From positions 124,001 through 188,000 of the forward strand of contig NZ_JACGWT010000002.1 of the NCBI RefSeq assembly GCF_014137855.1: DNA of 64,000 nt. The letters run 5' to 3'. Positions within the stretch are counted from its first letter, which is position 1. Each line of letters starts with the position of its first letter. Under the pieces are notes generated by a model, which ran no database searches, was not told the origin of the DNA, and worked only from the letters and a program-made list of their open reading frames with translations. The stretch comes from Microlunatus kandeliicorticis. GTDB taxonomy: Bacteria; Actinomycetota; Actinomycetes; Propionibacteriales; Propionibacteriaceae. Both the position numbers and the translations under genes were made by a program. Positions 58,781-64,000 of the stretch are shown here, piece by piece.

Positions 58781-60211
58781 ATGATCAGCTTCCTGCGTCG
58801 TTACCTGACCGCCGTCTCGCTGCGCCGGCGGGTCTCCGCGCTGACCGCGTTCGCCGTGGCCACCGCGGTGGCGGTGACCGGCGTGGCCGCCTACGTGACC
58901 ACCCGGGTCGCGCTCTACAACCAGCTCGACAGCGAGCTGACCAGCCTGGCCCGCTCGGTCGCCGTCACCGTGCGTCCGGACGTCCGCGGCCTCGGCGGGC
59001 TGACCGGCGAGGCGCTGGCCGCCGGCAACGTCAGCGTCGCGGTGATCAAGGCCGACGGCGAGGTGCGGCTGGTCCCCGACGAGGCGGTCACGCTGCGTCC
59101 CGGCCCCGAGGAGCTCGTGGTGGCCCGGGTGCAGACCGGCTCGTCCGCCCGCACAACGATCGCCTCGAACGGCCAGCTCTACCGGGTGGTCGCGGTGCCG
59201 GTGCCCGGCTACGAGTACGCCCTGGTGCTCGGCCGCCCGCTGGCCGCCACCAACGTGATTTTGTCCTCGCTGTGGGTGGTGCTGCTGATCTTCGGGGCGG
59301 TCGGGGTGATCGCCGCCGCCTTCGCCGGGTCGGCGGTGGCCCGGTCGAGCCTCCGCCCGGTCCGCCGCCTGACCGCGGCGGTCGAGGAGGTCACCACCAC
59401 CGACGACCTCGCCCCGATCCCGGTCAGCGGACGCGACGAGCTGTCCCGGCTGGCCGACTCCTACAACCGGATGATCCGTTCGCTCAGCCGGTCCCGCGAG
59501 CGGCAGCGCCAGCTGATCGCCGACGCCGGGCACGAGCTCCGCACCCCGCTGACCAGCCTGCGGACGAACATCGAGCTGCTGGCCGCCGACGACCGCAACC
59601 CGATGCTGCCGCCCGGGGCGCGGACCGAGATCCTCACCGACGTCACCGCGCAGCTGGCCGAGTTCACCGCCCTGATCGGCGACCTGGTCCAGCTGGCCCG
59701 CGACGACCAGCGAGCGCCCGCGCTCGAGCCGCTCGACTTCCGCGACGTGGTCAACGCCGCGCTGGAACGCGCCCGCCGGCGCGGGCCCGGGCTGCACTTC
59801 GACGTCGAGCTCAACCCGCTCTACCTGGTCGGCGAGCCCGACACACTGGAGCGGGCGATCACCAACCTGCTCGACAACGCGGTCAAGTGGAGCCCGGCCG
59901 GGGGCACCGTCCGGGTCCAGCTCGAGGGCGACCGGCTGCGGATCGCCGACGAGGGTCCGGGCATCGCCGAGGAGGACCTGCCGCACGTGTTCGACCGCTT
60001 CTACCGCGCCGAGTCGTCGCGGAACACGCCGGGCACCGGGCTCGGGCTGTCGATCGTCGCCCAGGCCGCCGCCCGGCACGGCGGCTGGGTCCGGGCCGGA
60101 CGCTCGGCCCAGGGCGGTGCGGAGTTCACCTTCCGGGTGCCCGGGTCGACCATCCCGCCCGAGGACGAGGCCGCCGCCACCGAGATCATCCCCCGGGTCA
60201 CCGCGAGCTGA
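58781..60211 (+). CDS. HAMP sensor histidine kinase (MprB-like)
   Basis: 476 residues. Helix 1 (SALTAFAVATAVAVTGVAAYV), an extracytoplasmic sensor of about 110 residues, helix 2 (VILSSLWVVLLIFGAVGVIAAAF), HAMP (to RDELSRLADSYNRMI), HisKA with His in IADAGHELRTPLTSLR, and HATPase with NLLDNAVKWSP, IADEGPGIAEEDLPHVFDRFYRAE and GTGLGLSIVAQ. Pairs with the upstream regulator. The 110-bp spacer contains three TGATCA sites (58717, 58741, and 58782 across the start codon). By homology to MprAB it may sense cell-envelope damage. Confidence 0.93.
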   Translation: MISFLRRYLTAVSLRRRVSALTAFAVATAVAVTGVAAYVTTRVALYNQLDSELTSLARSVAVTVRPDVRGLGGLTGEALAAGNVSVAVIKADGEVRLVPDEAVTLRPGPEELVVARVQTGSSARTTIASNGQLYRVVAVPVPGYEYALVLGRPLAATNVILSSLWVVLLIFGAVGVIAAAFAGSAVARSSLRPVRRLTAAVEEVTTTDDLAPIPVSGRDELSRLADSYNRMIRSLSRSRERQRQLIADAGHELRTPLTSLRTNIELLAADDRNPMLPPGARTEILTDVTAQLAEFTALIGDLVQLARDDQRAPALEPLDFRDVVNAALERARRRGPGLHFDVELNPLYLVGEPDTLERAITNLLDNAVKWSPAGGTVRVQLEGDRLRIADEGPGIAEEDLPHVFDRFYRAESSRNTPGTGLGLSIVAQAAARHGGWVRAGRSAQGGAEFTFRVPGSTIPPEDEAAATEIIPRVTAS

Positions 60212-60299
60212 GCCGGGCCGGGTCTCAGACGGCCCGGTTAGGCTCCCGCGGAGGTCGTCCGGCCCCGGACGGACCAGCGAGCACCCGGGAGGCAGCGGC

Positions 60300-61955
60300 G
60301 TGTCGACCCCGCAGAGCCCGGCCGTCCCGCTGCGGACGCCGCCCGCGACGCCGGACCGCCGCCCGGGCGTCCCGGCGCTGGCGACCGCGGCCGCCCTCAC
60401 AACGGTGGTCGCCTTCGTGGTCCGGCTGGTCCCGGTGCTCCGCGGCGGCGGGCTGCACGGCCTCGGCAACTACGACGACGCGGTGCACTTCGCCGCCACG
60501 GTCGGGCTGGTCCACGGGCGGCTGCCCTACCGCGACTTCCTGCTGCTCCAGCCGCCCGGGATCCTGGTGCTGCTGAGCCCGTTCGCCGCGCTCGGCCGGC
60601 TGGTCGGCGACCCGGACGCGTTCGCCCTGGCCCGGCTCGCCTGGATAGCCGTCGGCGCCGTCACGGCCGGGCTGCTCGGGCTGGTGCTCCGCCGGCACGG
60701 GCTCGTCGCGGTGCTGGTGGGCGGGCTGACCTACGCGCTGTTCTTCCCGGTGTCCTACGTCGAGCGCACCACCCTGCTCGAGGGTCCGCAGAACACCCTG
60801 CTGGTGCTCGCGGTGCTGCTGCTCGGGGTCGACGGCGGCCGCTTCGGGTGGCCCGCCGCACTCGACCGGACAGCTCCGGGCCGCTGGCTGCGCCGGCTGG
60901 TGCCGGACGCCGGCGACGCCGGGTCGAGCACCGCGGAGGGACCCGCCGACCCGTTCCCGCCCTCGAGGCTCCGCCGGGCGGTGATCGCCGGCTGCGCGCT
61001 CGGGCTGGTGGTGACGATCAAGATCTGGGGAGTCGTGATCGTGATGGCGGTGGTCGGCTGGCTGCTGGTCGGCCGCCGGTCGCGGGAAGCCGCGGCGACC
61101 GGTCTCGCCGCGATGGCCCTGGCCGCGGTGGTCTATCTGGTCTTCTTCGTCCAGGCGCCGACCGCGATGTGGCAGATGGTGGTCACCGACCAGCTGGGCC
61201 GGCGCTCGGTCGGCACGGTGTCGGGTCGGCTGGCCGTCGCCACCGGGTTGCGCGGGGACGGCGGCGATCGGGTGCCGGGCGTGCTGCTCGGCGTCGTGCT
61301 GCTGGTGGTGCTGGCCGCGCTGCTGCTGGCCCTGCGCACCGCGCTCGGCCGGCTGGGGGTCGCGCTGTACGTCGTCTCGGTCCTGGTCCTGGTGGCCACC
61401 CCGTCGGAGTTCCTGCACTACGGCGCGCTGCTCGGGGCCCCGACGGCCCTGGTGCTCGGCACCGCCGCCGGCACCCTCGCCGGCCGTCCCGCCGCCGCGC
61501 CGCGCGGGCGTCCGGTGCTCGCGGCCGTGCTCGGGGTGGCGGTGCTGGTCGGGCTCGGCTGGCACCAGCCCGACAGCCGGTTCGGCACCCGCTTCCGGAT
61601 CACCCCGGCGGTGCGGGACGCCGTCGACCGGGCCCCCGGCTGCGTCACCTTCGACGACCCGGGACCGGCGCTCGAGCTCGACGTGGTGCAGCGCAACCTC
61701 GACCGCGGCTGCCCGCTGGTCGTCGACCTCGGGGGACGCTCTTACCACCCGCCGATGATCCGGGCGGTCCCGCGGGACCGGAACAGGCTGTGGCAGGCCT
61801 ACGCCCTGGACTACCTGCGCGGTGGCGACGTCGCGCTGATCTCCCGGTTCCGCACCGGCGGCGGGTTCTCGGCCGCGACCCGGGCGGTGGTCCGCCGGTG
61901 GCCGCTGCTGGCTAAGTCCGGACCGGTCGACGTCCGGCGTCCGCCGGGACGCTGA
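60300..61955 (+). CDS. GT-C type membrane glycosyltransferase (PMT/ArnT-like)
   Basis: 551 residues, with 10-12 membrane helices. The first extracytoplasmic loop has NYDDAVHFAATVGLVHGRLPYRDFLLLQPPG, the Asp-Asp and RxPYRDF pattern of GT39/GT83-like polyprenyl-phosphate-sugar transferases. The C-terminal part from about 440 is an extracytoplasmic domain without helices (PGCVTFDDPGPALELDVV). It would add a sugar from a lipid carrier to a cell-wall or protein acceptor. GTG at 60300 with GGGAGGC upstream; TAGGCT at 60239 is the likely -10. Donor and acceptor are unknown. Confidence 0.82.
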   Translation: MSTPQSPAVPLRTPPATPDRRPGVPALATAAALTTVVAFVVRLVPVLRGGGLHGLGNYDDAVHFAATVGLVHGRLPYRDFLLLQPPGILVLLSPFAALGRLVGDPDAFALARLAWIAVGAVTAGLLGLVLRRHGLVAVLVGGLTYALFFPVSYVERTTLLEGPQNTLLVLAVLLLGVDGGRFGWPAALDRTAPGRWLRRLVPDAGDAGSSTAEGPADPFPPSRLRRAVIAGCALGLVVTIKIWGVVIVMAVVGWLLVGRRSREAAATGLAAMALAAVVYLVFFVQAPTAMWQMVVTDQLGRRSVGTVSGRLAVATGLRGDGGDRVPGVLLGVVLLVVLAALLLALRTALGRLGVALYVVSVLVLVATPSEFLHYGALLGAPTALVLGTAAGTLAGRPAAAPRGRPVLAAVLGVAVLVGLGWHQPDSRFGTRFRITPAVRDAVDRAPGCVTFDDPGPALELDVVQRNLDRGCPLVVDLGGRSYHPPMIRAVPRDRNRLWQAYALDYLRGGDVALISRFRTGGGFSAATRAVVRRWPLLAKSGPVDVRRPPGR

Positions 61956-61994
61956 CCCGCTGCGCCGCGGACCGTCCGGCTCAGACCGTCCGGC

Positions 61995-62954
61995 TCAGGA
62001 CCGGCCGCGGGTCGCGTACGGCGTGTGCGTGGGCAGCGTCATCCGCGGTGCCCGTCGGGGCGGCCGCAGGCCCATCAGGGCGAGCAGCTGCTGCACCCGG
62101 AACCGGTGACCGCGGTAGGGCTCCAGGACCTCGGTGCAGGCGTCGTCGTCGAGCGCCTCGCCGGTCAGCGCCCAGGTGATGCCCTTGCCGACGTGGTAGT
62201 CGCCGATGCTCCAGGCGTCGGCGTCGCCGTGCGCGCGCTGGCGGACCTCGGCCGACGTCCAGGGCCCGATCCCGGGCAGGCTGCGGAGCGCCGCGTCGAC
62301 CGCGGCCGAGTCGCGGCCCAGGGTGCGCTCGAGCGCGGTGGCGCGGGTGGCCGCCCGGACCAGGGTGCGGCTGCGGCGCTGCTCGACCCCGGCGGCCAGG
62401 AACTTCCAGCTCGGCACCCGGGCCCAGACCTCGGCGGTCGGCGGCAGCCGCATCCCGAAGGCGGCCGAGCCCGGGTCGTCGGTCGGGCCCGGTGCCGGCT
62501 CGCCGTACTCGGCGGTCAGCAGCCGGAACGCCCGGAACGCCTCCTTGCCGGTCACCACCTGCTCCAGACAGGCCGGCGCCAGCGCCTCCAGGACGAGGTC
62601 GGTCGCGCCGACCCGGTAGCTGCCGAACCGCCGCAGCGCCTCGACCAGCGGCGGGTGCTCGGGGCGCGGGACGAAGCCGCTCGGGTCGTCGTCGGCACCG
62701 ACCAGCCGCGGGACCTGGTCGATCGCCCACTCCGCCCCCGGGCCCCAGGCGTCGGCCCGGACCCCGTCGGCGAGCGGAGCCAGCTTGAGCAGGACGGGCC
62801 CCTCGGGCGTCCGCGAAGCCCGCAGCCAGCCGGTGCCGATCCGCCGGTGGGTCGGATCGGCCGGCCCGCGGCGGTGGTGGCCGAGGATCGCGGACAGCGG
62901 GACCGGGCGGCCCAGCCCGACCACCCGGCTCGCCTGCGGACGTCGCCCGGTCAC
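61995..62954 (-). CDS. AlkA-like DNA-3-methyladenine glycosylase (HhH-GPD)
   Basis: 319 residues. The helix-hairpin-helix motif LRSLPGIGPWTSAEVRQRAHGDADAWSIGDYHVGK carries the catalytic Asp (of IGDY). The N-terminal region (DPTHRRIGTGWLRASRTPEGPVLLKL) matches the beta-sheet domain of AlkA-type enzymes. It removes alkylated bases such as 3-methyladenine. The GTG start at 62954 overlaps the stop of yaaA (GTGA). Together with the alkyltransferase at 33557 it is the second alkylation-repair gene in the window. Confidence 0.88.
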   Translation of the reverse strand: MTGRRPQASRVVGLGRPVPLSAILGHHRRGPADPTHRRIGTGWLRASRTPEGPVLLKLAPLADGVRADAWGPGAEWAIDQVPRLVGADDDPSGFVPRPEHPPLVEALRRFGSYRVGATDLVLEALAPACLEQVVTGKEAFRAFRLLTAEYGEPAPGPTDDPGSAAFGMRLPPTAEVWARVPSWKFLAAGVEQRRSRTLVRAATRATALERTLGRDSAAVDAALRSLPGIGPWTSAEVRQRAHGDADAWSIGDYHVGKGITWALTGEALDDDACTEVLEPYRGHRFRVQQLLALMGLRPPRRAPRMTLPTHTPYATRGRS

Positions 62955-63748
62955 CCGGCCGCCTCGCGGCGGTCCGACCCCTCGTTCCCGCCGAGCACCG
63001 CCCGGACCTCGAGCCGGCGGCGCGGACCATCGCCCAGCAGCGCGCAGTCGAATCCGGCCGCTCCGAGCGCGGCCACCACCTGCCGTCCGCTCCGGAGCGG
63101 ACGGTCGGTCTCGAGCAGGGCCCGGACGACCAGCCCGCGGGTGTGCTTGGCGTGGTGGCTGACGCTGACCAGCCGGCCGTCGACCTCGGTGACCACCCGG
63201 ACCTGCAGGGTCTCGACACCGGCCGGCATCCGCCAGGCGTCGGCGTAGCCCTGCGAGCGGCAGTCGACCACCGGACCAGCCGGCAGGTCCAGCGACGCGG
63301 TCCGCTCCCGCCACCAGCCCGGCAACGACCCGAACCCGGGCAGCCGGGTGTGTGCGGAGACCCGGTAGGACGGGATGACGTCGCCGAGCCGGATCGGCCC
63401 CCACAGCGCGCTCTGCACCCGCACCCACCGGGCGGCCCGGCGGCGGGCGTCCGCGGACAGGCTCGGGTGGTCGAGCGCGGCGTACAGCACGCCGGTGTAG
63501 ACCTCGTGGGCCGGCCGGGCCGGCAGCCGGGCGAGGTCGACGTTGCGCCGGACCTCGGCCAGCGCGGCCGGTCCGACGCCGAACCGGTCGGCGGCGTCGT
63601 CGCGGGCGCTGGCCCCGACCACCGCGTCGAGCACGGCGCGCCGGGCCTCGGTCAGCTCGGGATGGGCGAGCGTGGACAGGTCGACCCGTCGGCGTCCGGT
63701 GCGCTGCGGCTCCGCCTTGCCCTCGGACGGCGGCAGCAGCACGAGCAC
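62951..63748 (-). CDS. yaaA: Peroxide stress protein YaaA (DUF328)
   Basis: 265 residues. Family hallmarks: N-terminal VLVLLPPSEGKAEP, YTGVLYAALDH, RVQSALWGPIRLGDVIPSYRVSAHTRLP and CRSQGYADAWRMP. YaaA lowers intracellular free iron and limits Fenton damage under peroxide stress, and binds DNA. GTG at 63748 has GGAGGG six bases upstream, so I exclude the longer frame. Coupled to the DNA glycosylase gene by a 4-bp overlap, which makes an oxidative/alkylation damage operon. Confidence 0.92.
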   Translation of the reverse strand: MLVLLPPSEGKAEPQRTGRRRVDLSTLAHPELTEARRAVLDAVVGASARDDAADRFGVGPAALAEVRRNVDLARLPARPAHEVYTGVLYAALDHPSLSADARRRAARWVRVQSALWGPIRLGDVIPSYRVSAHTRLPGFGSLPGWWRERTASLDLPAGPVVDCRSQGYADAWRMPAGVETLQVRVVTEVDGRLVSVSHHAKHTRGLVVRALLETDRPLRSGRQVVAALGAAGFDCALLGDGPRRRLEVRAVLGGNEGSDRREAAG

Positions 63749-63908
63749 GCGCGACCCTCCCTCGTCCGTCCGATCCCGCCGGTGCACCGGCCGTCCTGCT
63801 GCCGCGCCGAGGTGGATCGCCTCGGTACCGTTCGGGTGTCAGGCGACACCCCCGACAGCTGCGGCCTGCCCCCACGGACAGGTCGCCCGACTCAGGTTAG
63901 GTCAGACC

Positions 63909-64000
63909 GTGCCGCATCCCGACCACGCCGGCCGCCCGCAGACGGCGGAGGGCTCGGTGCGCCAGCTCAAGGCCCTGCGGCTGATGATCGTGGTGCTGAT
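63909..64000 (+). CDS. N-terminal fragment of a gene running out of the window
   Basis: Thirty codons from a GTG at 63909, giving a polar start (PHPDHAGRPQTAEGSVRQLK) and the beginning of a hydrophobic helix (LRLMIVVL). It is preceded by TTAGGT at six bases, similar to the leaderless pattern. Probably a membrane protein; nothing further can be said. Confidence 0.5.
   Translation, partial: MPHPDHAGRPQTAEGSVRQLKALRLMIVVL

Noticed and set aside
63891-63908. DtxR/IdeR-type iron box before the last gene (AGGTTAGGTCAG)
   Set aside because: It lacks the dyad symmetry of a TTAGGTTAGSCTAACCTAA-like site; the sequence is better explained as part of a promoter.

Overview
The window is high-GC DNA with dense, short-spaced genes on both strands, and it reads as a chromosomal segment of a mycothiol-making actinobacterium. 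The evidence is an S-(hydroxymethyl)mycothiol dehydrogenase, an F420-type deazaflavin reductase, a SecA2, a Streptomyces-type xylose isomerase, many GTG starts, and -10 hexamers of the TAnnnT type lying 6-7 nt before start codons (leaderless transcripts). A Propionibacteriales / Microlunatus-like soil organism is my inference from gene style only. I see no tRNA, rRNA, CRISPR, prophage or insertion sequence.

Layout. 1-4.7 kb: end of a histidine kinase, a deazaflavin nitroreductase, a coiled-coil protein with an acidic repeat, a large membrane PAS histidine kinase and a divergent PRC-barrel protein. 4.8-10.1 kb: secA2, a barstar-like inhibitor overlapping the start of a secreted RNase lipoprotein, a dispersed repeat element, and a large secreted nuclease. 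10.3-13.3 kb: acyl-CoA dehydrogenase behind two operator-like palindromes, a small unknown protein and a DJ-1/PfpI protein. 13.4-22.9 kb: a carbohydrate-type regulon with an Opp-like ABC importer (binding protein, two permeases, two ATPases), a LacI regulator, and a divergent sugar isomerase/epimerase-oxidoreductase pair. Two matching LacI-type operators tie it together. 23-27.4 kb: two tiny proteins and a branched-chain 2-oxoacid dehydrogenase operon (E1 alpha, E1 beta, E2). 27.7-35.1 kb: RIO-type kinase, oxidoreductase, two minisatellites, CGNR regulator with divergent EamA exporter, CysG-like methyltransferase, an ECF sigma factor overlapping an alkyltransferase gene, VOC and DoxX-like proteins. 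35.2-41.4 kb: heterodimeric ABC exporter, TetR regulator and divergent xylA, with two related operator-like sites. 41.5-50.7 kb: paralogous PH-like membrane proteins, the mycothiol-dependent formaldehyde pair, azoreductase with divergent MarR, AI-2E-family transporter, aldo/keto reductase, epimerase, four-helix membrane protein, low-Mr phosphatase. 50.8-56.7 kb: YhgE/Pip protein, an MMPL transporter and a divergent TetR. 56.8-64 kb: aldo/keto reductase, MprAB-like two-component pair, GT-C type membrane glycosyltransferase, AlkA-like glycosylase overlapping YaaA, and the first codons of another gene.

The most unusual object is the MMPL transporter at 53080-55875. After its transmembrane domains it carries what looks like an ABC nucleotide-binding domain whose Walker A lysine has been lost. 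It is encoded with a YhgE/Pip protein containing a distinct lower-GC central patch, under a divergent TetR with a perfect 14-bp palindrome. Other regulation that can be read directly includes paired operator-like palindromes before the acyl-CoA dehydrogenase, between azoR and marR, and between the TetR gene and xylA, and a large set of leaderless promoters. Two copies of an intergenic element (core CCCTTCGACRGGCTCAGGGC followed by 20-21-bp-spaced partial copies) may be a genome-wide repeat family.
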